64,000 nucleotides of DNA from the NCBI GenBank assembly GCA_963842725.1, contig CAWJHN010000004.1, forward strand, positions 1,550,001 through 1,614,000, given 5' to 3'. Within the stretch, counting starts at the first letter, position 1; each line of letters opens with the position of its first letter. Of this stretch, positions 19,334-27,013 are shown piece after piece. This stretch comes from UBA10649 sp963842725. GTDB taxonomy: Bacteria > Actinomycetota > Actinomycetes > S36-B12. The notes below the pieces were generated by a model. It was not told the DNA's origin. It saw only the letters and a program-made list of their open reading frames with translations, and searched no databases. The position numbers and the translations under genes are program-made.

Positions 19334-19878
19334 CGGCCAGGCGCGCGAGGCACCGCGAACGCGACGACGTCGAACGTGCGGCCCACGCCGGCGCGGGCCC
19401 ATGTCCCGTCCGTCTCCAGCACCGCTATCGAGCTGGTCGGGAACTTCGCGGTGGCTCGCTCGAGGGTCTCGCTCGCGCGGCCCGCCGACCAGACGACATC
19501 GAGCATCGTCGGGTTGTGCCCGACGATCAGGGCGGTCGTGACATCGTCGGGCAATCGCCGTACGAGCCCGAGGATCGTGGCTACTCCGGCCTCGTACACG
19601 AGCGGCTCGTCTCGTCGATCTGCAGCGCACCAGGCATCGTCGAGGCCGTTGCGGGCCAGCTCCCATGTCATCTGGGCCCGCAGTGCCGTGGACACGAGCA
19701 CCCTCGCGCGCTCGTCGTCGGCGAGCGGTGCGTGCTTCCGCAGCCATGAGCCGATGAAGGGCGCGTCGCTGCGACCCCGAGCGTTCAGCGGCCGGTCATG
19801 GTCGGCGACACCGAGCGGATAGTCGCTCTTGGCGTGCCGCACGAGGATGAGCCGACGGCGCGGACCGGGCGGCTGCAT
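19330..19878 (-). CDS. SixA-like phosphohistidine phosphatase (histidine phosphatase family)
   Basis: 182 residues from an ATG that overlaps the fabI stop (TGATG). The catalytic RHG-type motif is LVRHAKSDYP at the N-terminus, and the second histidine lies in LIVGHNPTMLD. The protein is short and lacks a signal peptide, like SixA, which removes phosphate from histidine in phosphotransfer proteins. The actual substrate is not readable. Linked to inhA and fabG in one operon, as a third gene. Confidence 0.88.
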   Translation of the reverse strand: MQPPGPRRRLILVRHAKSDYPLGVADHDRPLNARGRSDAPFIGSWLRKHAPLADDERARVLVSTALRAQMTWELARNGLDDAWCAADRRDEPLVYEAGVATILGLVRRLPDDVTTALIVGHNPTMLDVVWSAGRASETLERATAKFPTSSIAVLETDGTWARAGVGRTFDVVAFAVPRAPGR

Positions 19879-20645
19879 CAGGCGCCCTGCGAGTGGACAC
19901 CGCCGTCGACGTGGATGATCTCGCCCGTGGTGGCCGGGAACCAGTCGGACATGAGCGCGACGCACGCCTGCGCGGCGGGCACCGGGTCGTCGATGTCCCA
20001 GGTCAGCGGCGCCCTGGTCGACCACACCTCGCGGAACTCCTCGAAGCCGGGGATGCTCTTGGCCGCGACCGTGTGGATCGGGCCCGCAGCGATCAGGTTC
20101 ACCCGGATGCCCTCGGCGCCGAGATCCCTGGCCAGGTAGCGCGAGGTGCTCTCGAACGCCGCCTTCGCCACGCCCATCCAGTCGTACTTCGGCCACGCGA
20201 CGGTGGCGTCGAAGTCGAGACCCACAACCGACGCCCCGCGCCCGAGCAGGGGGCGGGCGGCGACGGCGAGCGCCTTCAGGGAGTAGGCGGACACCTGGAC
20301 CGCGGTCGCAACGTCCGCCCACTCGGTGTTGAGGAAGTTGCCCCCCAGCGCGGCTTCCGGCGCGAAGCCGATGGAGTGGAGCACTCCGTCCAGGCCGTCG
20401 ACATGCTCCCGAACCCGGCCGGCCAGAGCGGCCAGGTCGTCGGGGTTGGTCACGTCGAGCTCGACGATCGGGGCGGGCATCGGCAGGCGGTCGCTCGTGC
20501 GCTTCGTCAGGCCCATCACCCGGCCGAAGGACGTAAGGATCACCGTCGCGCCCTGCTCCTGGGCAAGGCGTGCGACGTGGAACGCGATCGACTGGTCGGT
20601 GAGCACCCCGGTGACGAGGATGCGCTTGCCCTCGAGCAGGCCCAT
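19878..20645 (-). CDS. fabI: Enoyl-ACP reductase, InhA-like
   Basis: 255 residues. It reduces the enoyl-ACP double bond with NADH in fatty acid elongation. The N-terminus LEGKRILVTGVLTDQSIAFHVA is typical for FabI/InhA, and the catalytic pair sits in YDWMGVAK (Tyr-x6-Lys). The run YDWMGVAKAAFESTSRYLA and the preceding ADVATAVQVSAYS are closer to mycobacterial InhA than to enteric FabI, as far as memory allows. GGAAGGA precedes the ATG. fabG lies just upstream in the same order as fabG1-inhA of mycobacteria. Confidence 0.95.
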   Translation of the reverse strand: MGLLEGKRILVTGVLTDQSIAFHVARLAQEQGATVILTSFGRVMGLTKRTSDRLPMPAPIVELDVTNPDDLAALAGRVREHVDGLDGVLHSIGFAPEAALGGNFLNTEWADVATAVQVSAYSLKALAVAARPLLGRGASVVGLDFDATVAWPKYDWMGVAKAAFESTSRYLARDLGAEGIRVNLIAAGPIHTVAAKSIPGFEEFREVWSTRAPLTWDIDDPVPAAQACVALMSDWFPATTGEIIHVDGGVHSQGA

Positions 20646-20673
20646 GTCAGTGTCCTTCCGTGCCGTGCGGCTG

Positions 20674-21372
20674 CTAGTGGCCCATCCCCAGTCCGCCATC
20701 GACGGGGATGACCGCTCCGGTGATGTAGGACGCCGAGGCCAGGAAGTCGACCGTGGTGGCGATCTCGGCCGGCTGAGCATAGCGGCCCAGCGGAATGCCT
20801 CCAAGAATCACGGCACGCTGCGCCTCGTCGAGCTCGGCCGTCATGTCGGTCTCCACGAAGCCCGGGGCCACCACGTTGACCGTGATGCCGCGCGAGCCGA
20901 CCTCCCGCGCCAATGAGCGGGCGGCGCCGACCAGACCGGCCTTGGCGGCCGCATAGTTCACCTGACCCCCGGAGCCGAGCAGTCCCACGACCGAGCCGAT
21001 GAAGATGATCCGGCCCGTTCGGGCCTTGAGCATCCCCCGCAGCGCACGCCGTGCGAGGCGGATGCTGCCGGCGAGGTTCGTCTGCAGGACAGCGTCGATG
21101 TCGTCGTCCGACATGCGCATCAGCAGTCCGTCCCGGGTGATCCCGGCATTGGCCACGAGGACCTCCACGGGTCCGAATCGCGCCTCGACCTCGTCGAATG
21201 CCGAGACGATCGACTCCGGCGAGCTGACGTCGAGGCGCACGGCGGCCAGGCCTTCGGGCGCATCGCCCGACCGCGTGCCGGCGACGACGGTGTATCCCGC
21301 CTCGCGAAGGCGCAGTGCGATGGCCAGCCCGATGCCGCGGTTGCCGCCGGTGACGAGTGCGATTCCAGCCAT
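20674..21372 (-). CDS. fabG: 3-oxoacyl-ACP reductase
   Basis: 232 residues. A classical short-chain dehydrogenase: TGGNRGIG cofactor loop, NAG near residue 80, catalytic serine in GSVVG and tyrosine-lysine in VNYAAAKAG. It reduces 3-oxoacyl-ACP with NADPH. GAGGGAGA gives a strong ribosome binding site. First gene of fabG-inhA-sixA. The PGFVETDM loop and VDGGLGMGH C-terminus are normal for FabG. No anomaly seen. Confidence 0.95.
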   Translation of the reverse strand: MAGIALVTGGNRGIGLAIALRLREAGYTVVAGTRSGDAPEGLAAVRLDVSSPESIVSAFDEVEARFGPVEVLVANAGITRDGLLMRMSDDDIDAVLQTNLAGSIRLARRALRGMLKARTGRIIFIGSVVGLLGSGGQVNYAAAKAGLVGAARSLAREVGSRGITVNVVAPGFVETDMTAELDEAQRAVILGGIPLGRYAQPAEIATTVDFLASASYITGAVIPVDGGLGMGH

Positions 21373-21392
21373 GTGCTCTCCCTCGGTCGGTG

Positions 21393-21604
21393 TCACGCCT
21401 GCTCCGTCTCGATCGGTCGGGCCGGGCGCAGCCAGATGCTCAGGACGATGATGCCCAATGGCATCCAGGACGCGACCATCGGCTGGTAGACCGAGACCAC
21501 GCCGATGGCCAGGAAGTACAGCGCGAAGGCGGGACCCCGCCACGCCGCGCGCCGGCGACTCGACTCGGTAGGTGTCTCGTCGTCAGCCGTGAGCCTCGGG
21601 ATGG
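21393..21604 (-). pseudogene. Out-of-frame C-terminal part of the TMEM175-like gene
   Basis: This stretch has no start codon of its own. In the +1-shifted frame it encodes TADDETPTESSRRRAAWRG, then two hydrophobic helices (FALYFLAIGVVSVYQPMV and WMPLGIIVLSIWL) and a short basic end before a stop at 21393. These are the two helices missing from the upstream gene, so one base too many near the CATCCCGAG at about 21600 probably splits a six-helix protein. Confidence 0.65.
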
Positions 21605-22068
21605 CGTCGAAGGTGGTAGCCGAGGATCGAGCCCAGCATGCTGATGACCGCCATCGCGGCCCAGTACAGGAGACCGACGCCTGATGCGCCCATCCCCGAC
21701 TCCCCGACGAGCACGGTCTCGCCGTACATCGCGCTGATCCACGGCAGCAGGACGATCGACACGAGCCAGGTCGCGTTGATCCAGAAGATGAAGGCGTCGT
21801 ATCGAGCGATGGAGTTCAGGATCCGGTTGTGCGCCGCCCACATGATCACGACGACGTAGAACGTGAAGAGGAACGCGTAGATCGGGCCGGAGTTCTCGGC
21901 GATCAACGCCCAGACGGTCTCGCCCTTCTCGGGTCCGGCGATGTCGACGAGAGGCAGGGCCAGGAGGGTCACCGCGACGGCGACGACGGCATCGCTGAAG
22001 TTGATCAGCCGGTCGACGGACCTGCGATCGCTGGCGGTGAGGCTTCGGGACTGCTTCGAAGCGCTCAC
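21583..22068 (-). CDS. TMEM175/DUF1211-family potassium channel-like protein, frameshifted at its 3' end
   Basis: 161 residues from a GTG overlapping the dodecin stop (GTGA). RLINFSDAVVAVAVTLLAL carries the FSD signature of bacterial TMEM175, whose first helix forms the ion-selective filter. Four transmembrane helices are present in this frame; bacterial members normally have six. The remaining two are encoded downstream in another frame (21393-21604). Bacterial TMEM175 proteins conduct K+. Whether the break is biological cannot be decided here. Confidence 0.8.
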   Translation of the reverse strand: MSASKQSRSLTASDRRSVDRLINFSDAVVAVAVTLLALPLVDIAGPEKGETVWALIAENSGPIYAFLFTFYVVVIMWAAHNRILNSIARYDAFIFWINATWLVSIVLLPWISAMYGETVLVGESGMGASGVGLLYWAAMAVISMLGSILGYHLRRHPEAHG

Positions 22069-22277
22069 GCGTCCTCGAGGCGCGAGCCGATCTTCATCGT
22101 GACCTGGAAGTGGTCGACGGCGCCGTCACGGATGTAGCCGCGGATCTGCGTGACCTCGAACCAGTCGAGGTGATCCACGGTCTTCGACGCTCGAGCCACG
22201 GCGCTGCGGATCGCCGCATCGACGCCGTCCCTCGACGTGCCCACAATCTCGGTCAGTCCGTACGTGCGATCGGCCAC
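22065..22277 (-). CDS. Dodecin, flavin-binding protein
   Basis: 70 residues from the GTG at 22277, with GGGAGGA immediately upstream. The sequence YGLTEIVGTSRDGVDAAIRSAVARAS and the C-terminal HFQVTMKIGSRLED are diagnostic. Dodecin assembles into a hollow dodecamer that stores riboflavin or FMN and may quench it. The tryptophan that sandwiches flavin is in LDWFEV. First gene of a two-gene operon with the TMEM175-like channel. Confidence 0.93.
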   Translation of the reverse strand: MADRTYGLTEIVGTSRDGVDAAIRSAVARASKTVDHLDWFEVTQIRGYIRDGAVDHFQVTMKIGSRLEDA

Positions 22278-22332
22278 GGTTCCTCCCCTGGCATCCGGAG
22301 CATCCGGATGCGCGCTGCGCCCCATCTTGGCT

Positions 22333-22338
22333 TACCGT
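22333..22338 (+). promoter_or_regulatory. -10 box (TACCGT) of the DUF3099 gene
   Basis: TACCGT is followed by 6 nt and the ATG at 22345. Confidence 0.5.
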
Positions 22339-22344
22339 GGTCAC

Positions 22345-22674
22345 ATGGCAAAGGGCGACTCGGATGACGTGTATACGATCACCGACGCCCAGCGTGGGCT
22401 GAGCCAGGAGCAGGCCGGCCGCCAGCGCAGGTACCTCATCTCGATGGGCATCCGGACGTTCTGCGTCATTGCCGCGATCTTCGTGCCCGGCTGGCCCCGA
22501 TGGTTCCTCATCGCGGGCGCGATCGTGCTGCCGTACCTCGCCGTCGTCGTCGCGAACGCGGGGCGCGAGAACGACGAGCCGGGCGACCTGCGCCGCATCG
22601 ATCCGGACCGGACGGCCCTGCCGTCACCGGGCATCGCCATCACGGACGACACGGACCACCCGCACGCGGCTTGA
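22345..22674 (+). CDS. DUF3099 membrane protein
   Basis: 109 residues. YTITDAQRGLSQEQAGRQRRYLISMGIRTFCVIAA is the DUF3099 signature, a family of small actinobacterial membrane proteins of unknown function. Two hydrophobic segments (about 35-50 and 53-72) are separated by PGWPRWF; the C-terminus is polar and acidic. It is expressed from a leaderless promoter and lies 43 nt ahead of the SURF1 gene, which has its own -10 box. Confidence 0.85.
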   Translation: MAKGDSDDVYTITDAQRGLSQEQAGRQRRYLISMGIRTFCVIAAIFVPGWPRWFLIAGAIVLPYLAVVVANAGRENDEPGDLRRIDPDRTALPSPGIAITDDTDHPHAA

Positions 22675-22705
22675 GCCGCCCGCACTGCCACGGCCACGCC
22701 CCCCG

Positions 22706-22711
22706 TACCCT
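22706..22711 (+). promoter_or_regulatory. -10 box (TACCCT) of the SURF1 gene
   Basis: TACCCT ends 6 nt before the GTG at 22718. Confidence 0.5.
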
Positions 22712-22717
22712 TGGGGC

Positions 22718-23488
22718 GTGTTCCTCTCCCTGCTGCGCACCCGTCGGTGGCTGGGGTTCACTGCCCTCGTGGTCGGCGTCATCATCGCGTTCGGCCTGCT
22801 CAGCCGCTGGCAGTGGAGTCGGGCCGAGGACAAGCGCCTCCAGCGGATCGAGCTGCAGAACGCCCAGCTTGCCGAGCCGGTGCCACTGGCTGAACTCGGG
22901 GCAGACGGCGGCTTCGTCGCTGAGGACCAGTGGCGGGCCGTCGAGGTGACCGGACGGTACCTGCCCGAGTCGCAGATCCTCGTGCGCAAGCGTCCGCTCG
23001 ATGCACGGAACGGGTTCTGGACCATGACCGCGCTCCGCTCGCAGGACGGCGGGGTCGTGTGGGTCAACCGCGGCTGGCTCCCCACTTCCGGTGACGCGCT
23101 CTCCACTCCGGATGCGCCGGCGCCGCCGCCGGGAGTCGTCGACATCACGGGGTACCTGCGCCCGCTGGAGACGGCGGATCCGGATGCCAACCGCGGACTG
23201 CCGGCGGGGATGGTCGCTGCTCCCGCGACAGTGCTGCTGCCCGAGACCGGGCCAGCATTCCCGGGCTACGTGCAGCTCGCGGCATCCTCGCCGCCGCAGG
23301 ACGGTCTCGTCCTCCTGCCGGTGCCGACCATCGACGAGGGACAGAACGTCTCGTACGCGATCCAGTGGCTCATCTTCGCGGGTGTCGCCATGGGCGGATG
23401 GTTCTTCTTCCTGCGGCGCGAGGCCATCGAGGACGCAGAGCGCGAGCGGGCGGCAGCGCCCGGCGCGGACCCGGGAGCGAGGAGCTGA
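22718..23488 (+). CDS. SURF1-family cytochrome oxidase assembly protein
   Basis: 256 residues from a GTG. An N-terminal transmembrane helix (LGFTALVVGVIIAFGLLSRWQWSRAEDK) is followed by a periplasmic-side domain with VTGRYLPESQILVRKR and VWVNRGWLP, and a second helix (AIQWLIFAGVAMGGWFFFL) near the C-terminus. This two-helix architecture with a WQ near the first helix is the SURF1 fold, which helps heme a insertion into cytochrome oxidase. ctaA and ctaB, which make heme a, lie 14 kb further along. It is 2 nt upstream of an SDR gene. Confidence 0.9.
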   Translation: MFLSLLRTRRWLGFTALVVGVIIAFGLLSRWQWSRAEDKRLQRIELQNAQLAEPVPLAELGADGGFVAEDQWRAVEVTGRYLPESQILVRKRPLDARNGFWTMTALRSQDGGVVWVNRGWLPTSGDALSTPDAPAPPPGVVDITGYLRPLETADPDANRGLPAGMVAAPATVLLPETGPAFPGYVQLAASSPPQDGLVLLPVPTIDEGQNVSYAIQWLIFAGVAMGGWFFFLRREAIEDAERERAAAPGADPGARS

Positions 23489-23490
23489 CG

Positions 23491-24261
23491 ATGGATCTCG
23501 GACTCGACGGGCGCGTCTATGTCGTCTCGGGCGGCAGTCGTGGACTTGGCCTCGCCACGGCGCGGATCCTGGTGGCCGAGGGGGCCAGGGTCACCCTCGT
23601 CGCCCGCGATGCCGACACGCTCGGCGCGGCCGGGGCGCTCCTGGGCGCTTCGGCGGCCACGCTGAGGGCCGACCTCGCGGATCCGCGCGCTGCGACCGAG
23701 GCGGTCGAGCTCGCCATCTCGCGTTTCGGCCGCCTCGACGGCGGCCTCATCAGTGTCGGCGGCCCGCCCGCGGGCTCGGTCCTGACGACCACCGACGAGC
23801 AGTGGCGGGCGGCGTTCGACTCGGTGTTCCTGGGCTCCGTGCGGCTGGCGCGCACTGTGTGCGAAGGCATCTCCCGGACCGGGATGGCCCGGACGGGCTC
23901 GATCGCGTGGATCCTGTCCACGTCCGCCGTCGAGGTGTTCACCGGCCTGACGACGAGCAACGGCCTGCGTCCCGGCCTCGCGATGCTCGTCAAGGACCTG
24001 TCCGACGAGGTCGGCCCGTCCGGGATCCGCGTCAACGGGCTCCTGCCGGGTCGCATCGCCACTGACCGGCTCGAGAGCCTCGACGCGGCAACGGGCGACC
24101 CCACTGAGGCTCGCGCCCGCGCCAGCGCCGGCATCCCGCTGCGTCGATACGGCGAGCCGGAGGAGTTCGGCCGGGTGGCGGCCTTCGTGCTCAGCCCGGC
24201 GGCGTCGTACGTGACGGGAACGCTGATCCGGGTCGACGGCGGGAGTACCCGGCATCCGTGA
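23491..24261 (+). CDS. Short-chain dehydrogenase-like protein lacking the catalytic Tyr/Lys
   Basis: 256 residues. The cofactor loop GGSRGLGLATARIL is intact and the C-terminus ends IRVDGGSTRHP as in FabG. However, at the YxxxK position the alignment to FabG gives SNGLR: serine in place of tyrosine and arginine in place of lysine. Such SDRs exist but their catalysis is unclear; the protein may bind NAD(P) or act through another mechanism. The stop is followed by a short direct repeat. It shares the transcription unit with SURF1; no functional link is known. Confidence 0.85.
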   Translation: MDLGLDGRVYVVSGGSRGLGLATARILVAEGARVTLVARDADTLGAAGALLGASAATLRADLADPRAATEAVELAISRFGRLDGGLISVGGPPAGSVLTTTDEQWRAAFDSVFLGSVRLARTVCEGISRTGMARTGSIAWILSTSAVEVFTGLTTSNGLRPGLAMLVKDLSDEVGPSGIRVNGLLPGRIATDRLESLDAATGDPTEARARASAGIPLRRYGEPEEFGRVAAFVLSPAASYVTGTLIRVDGGSTRHP

Positions 24262-24331
24262 GGAGTGAGCGAAGCGAGCCCCGCAGCGGTGCCGGCAGAC
24301 AGCGCGGCATCCGTGAGGAGTGAGCGAAGCG
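24250..24331 (+). repeat. Pair of 27-bp direct repeats at the end of the SDR gene
   Basis: The 27-bp sequence beginning CGGCATCCGTGAGGAGTGAG occurs at 24250-24276 and again at 24305-24331, so copies are spaced 55 nt. The first copy overlaps the SDR stop codon. It is probably a local duplication of the gene end. Confidence 0.8.
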
Positions 24332-24338
24332 CCGCAGG

Positions 24339-26213
24339 TCACTCGGGCAGCAGGGCCGGCTCCTGGAACTGGGTGCGGTAGAGGTCCGCGTAGACGCCGC
24401 CCTGCGCCAGCAGGACGTCGTGCGTGCCGCGCTCGACGATGGTTCCGTCGTCCACGACGAGGATCTGGTCGGCCCGTCTGACGGTGCTCAGCCGATGGGC
24501 GATGACGACGGCCGTCCGCCCTTCGAGCGCGTTGTCGAGTGCCCGTTGCACGGCCGCCTCGCTCTCGCTGTCGAGGTGCGCGGTGGCCTCGTCCAGGACG
24601 ACGACGCGCGGCTCCTTGAGCAGCAGTCGGGCCAGCGCGATGCGCTGCTTCTCGCCTCCGGAGAGGCGATGGCCGCGATCGCCGACCACCGTGTCGAGAC
24701 CGTCCGGCAGCTGGTCGATGAGGCCGCCGATCTGCGCGGCGCTGCACGCGGCCAGCAACTGCTCCTCGGTCGCCTCCGGGCGCGCGTACAGCAGGTTGGC
24801 CCGGATCGTGTCGTGGAACAGGTGAGAGTCCTGGGTCACGACGCCGATCGCCTGCCGCAACGACGCCAGGGTCGCGTCTCGGATGTCCACGCCGCCGATC
24901 CGGATGGCCCCGCCGGTCACGTCGTACAGGCGGCTGAGCAGGGCGGTCGTCGTCGTCTTGCCCGCCCCGGACGGCCCCACCAGCGCGGTGACCGTGCCGG
25001 CCGGCGCAGTGAAGGACACGCCCGTCAGCACCTGCTTGCCGACCGCGAAGGCATCCTCCCGCGCCACGGACTCGAGCGACGCCAACGAGACCTCGCTCGC
25101 CGACGGGTAGCGGAACTCGACCGCGTCGAACTCGACCGACAACGGCCCCTCAGGGAGTGCGCGCGCCTCAGGGGACTCCTGGACCATCGGCTGGAGGTCG
25201 AGGACCTCGAACACCCGCTCGAAGCTGACCAGGGCCGTCATGACATCGACGCGCACGTTCGAAAGGGCGGTGAGCGGACCGTACAACTGGGCCAGCAGGC
25301 CGACCAGTGCCAGCAGGGTGCCCAACGTAAGGACCTCCTGGATGACGAGGTTGCCGCCGAGGCCGTAGACGATCGCGGTCGCCAGCGACGCCACGAGCGT
25401 CAGGCCGGTGAAGAACCAGCGGTTCGCCATCGCCATGCGGACGCCGATGTCGCGAACCCGGGCCGCGCGTCCGGAGAACGAGGCCGCCTCGGTCTCCGGC
25501 TTGCCGAAGAGCTTCACGAGCAGCGCCCCGGCAACGTTGAAGCGCTCGGTCATCTGGGTGCTCATGTCCGCGTTGAGCCCCATCTGCTCGCGGGTGAGGC
25601 CCTGTAGTCGCCGACCCATCCACCGTGCCGGGATCAGGAAGAGCGGCACGAGGAGCAGGGAGACGACGGTCACCTGCCAGGACAGGAAGAACATCGCCGT
25701 GAGGACGATGACGACCGAGATGAGGTTGCCGAGGACGCCGCCCAGGGTCGAGGTGAAGGCCTGCTGAGCCCCGATGACGTCGCTGTTCAGGCGTGAGATG
25801 AGGGCACCGGTCTGAGCCCGGGTGAAGAAGGCCACCGACTGCCGCTGCACGTGGTCGTAGACCTCGGTGCGCAGATCGTAGATGAGTCCCTCGCCGATCC
25901 GGGACGAGAACCACCGTCCGACGAGCCCGAGCCCCGCGTCGAGCACCGCGAGCAGGGCGATGATGATCGCCATCACCGTGACGACCTGGCTGTTGCCCTG
26001 GTTGATGCCGTCGTCGACGAGCCGCGGGATCATCAGCGGCTGGGCGACGCTCAGGAGCGAGGCGAGGACGAGGGTGATGAGAAAGAGCGTGATCAGGGTG
26101 CGGTAGTTGCGGGCATAGCCAAGGATGCGGCGCACGAGCGCTCGATTGACCTTCTTGCCCTTGACCGAGCGGTCGCGCGTCAGCGACCGGTAGGCCTGCC
26201 AGGAGTTCTCCAT
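24339..26213 (-). CDS. ABC exporter, fused transmembrane and ATP-binding domains
   Basis: 624 residues from the ATG at 26213. Residues 45-340 form a six-helix ABC exporter membrane domain; the rest is the ATPase: Walker A GPSGAGKTT, Q-loop VVTQDSHLF, signature LSGGEKQR, Walker B VVVLDEATAHLD and H-loop IAHRLST. All catalytic residues are present, so it is probably an active homodimer or heterodimer that exports a drug, lipid or peptide. The substrate is not readable. It follows the hydratase gene by 5 nt. Confidence 0.92.
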   Translation of the reverse strand: MENSWQAYRSLTRDRSVKGKKVNRALVRRILGYARNYRTLITLFLITLVLASLLSVAQPLMIPRLVDDGINQGNSQVVTVMAIIIALLAVLDAGLGLVGRWFSSRIGEGLIYDLRTEVYDHVQRQSVAFFTRAQTGALISRLNSDVIGAQQAFTSTLGGVLGNLISVVIVLTAMFFLSWQVTVVSLLLVPLFLIPARWMGRRLQGLTREQMGLNADMSTQMTERFNVAGALLVKLFGKPETEAASFSGRAARVRDIGVRMAMANRWFFTGLTLVASLATAIVYGLGGNLVIQEVLTLGTLLALVGLLAQLYGPLTALSNVRVDVMTALVSFERVFEVLDLQPMVQESPEARALPEGPLSVEFDAVEFRYPSASEVSLASLESVAREDAFAVGKQVLTGVSFTAPAGTVTALVGPSGAGKTTTTALLSRLYDVTGGAIRIGGVDIRDATLASLRQAIGVVTQDSHLFHDTIRANLLYARPEATEEQLLAACSAAQIGGLIDQLPDGLDTVVGDRGHRLSGGEKQRIALARLLLKEPRVVVLDEATAHLDSESEAAVQRALDNALEGRTAVVIAHRLSTVRRADQILVVDDGTIVERGTHDVLLAQGGVYADLYRTQFQEPALLPE

Positions 26214-26218
26214 TCGGG

Positions 26219-27001
26219 CTACCCGCCGCCGAACAAGGCGCGCAGGTCCGCCAGCCGGCGCATCTGCGCCTGGCGCTCGCGGGCGAGCTGCTGGGTGGAG
26301 GTGTCGGCTCCGTCGAGCAGGTGCTTGAGCTCGGACACCGCCCCGGGGAGGGCAGCCATGATCGGCTCGAGCAGTTCGACCACATAGGCGTCCCAGTCTG
26401 CCTGCGGCACCTTGTCGATCGCGATCCCGAGGCGGACGGCCTCGTCGGACTCCACGTAGCGGCCGCGAGCGCAGATCTCCAGCGCGCGGGAGTAGCCGAC
26501 GCGCGAGACGAGGGGCGCCGTCCCGGTCAGGTCCGGGACCAGGCCCAGGGATGTCTCGCGCATGGCCAGCTTGGCGTCGTCGGCGACGATCATCAGGTCG
26601 CAGGCGAGGGCCAGCTGGAATCCCGCACCGATGGCGTGCCCGTGGACCAGGGCGATCGTCACCTGCGGGACGCGGCGCCACCAGGCGAAGGCAGCCTGTG
26701 CCTGCTGGATGAACTCGTCGATCCGCTCGTCGGGGTAGCCCGCAAGGGTGAGGAGCGACTCCTCCCCCGGCACGCCCTCAGGGGTGAGCATCCGCCGGTC
26801 CAGGCCGGCGGAGAAGCTCGGTCCCTCCCCGGCGAGCACCACGGCCCGCACACCAGGGTCGAGGAGGCCAGGGACGGCCGCCAGTCGACGCCAGGTGGCC
26901 GGGGTCTGCGCGTTGCGCGCATCCGGGTTCGTCAGGGTCACGCGCACGACGTCGCCGTCGCGCTCCACGCGCACCCCATCGTGCTCCCCGAAACCAGGCA
27001 T
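26219..27001 (-). CDS. Enoyl-CoA hydratase/isomerase family protein (EchA12-like)
   Basis: 260 residues. The crotonase fold is shown by FSAGLD and HGHAIGAGFQLALACDLMI, which form the oxyanion hole, and by ETSLGLVPDLTG; a catalytic glutamate lies in RETSLG, while the second is an aspartate (VPDLTG). This mixed pattern means the reaction (hydration or isomerisation) is uncertain. In mycobacteria echA12 also sits next to an ABC-F gene, as here. AGAGAGGGAGTG precedes the ATG. Cytosolic. Confidence 0.88.
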   Translation of the reverse strand: MPGFGEHDGVRVERDGDVVRVTLTNPDARNAQTPATWRRLAAVPGLLDPGVRAVVLAGEGPSFSAGLDRRMLTPEGVPGEESLLTLAGYPDERIDEFIQQAQAAFAWWRRVPQVTIALVHGHAIGAGFQLALACDLMIVADDAKLAMRETSLGLVPDLTGTAPLVSRVGYSRALEICARGRYVESDEAVRLGIAIDKVPQADWDAYVVELLEPIMAALPGAVSELKHLLDGADTSTQQLARERQAQMRRLADLRALFGGG

Positions 27002-27013
27002 GTCACTCCCTCT

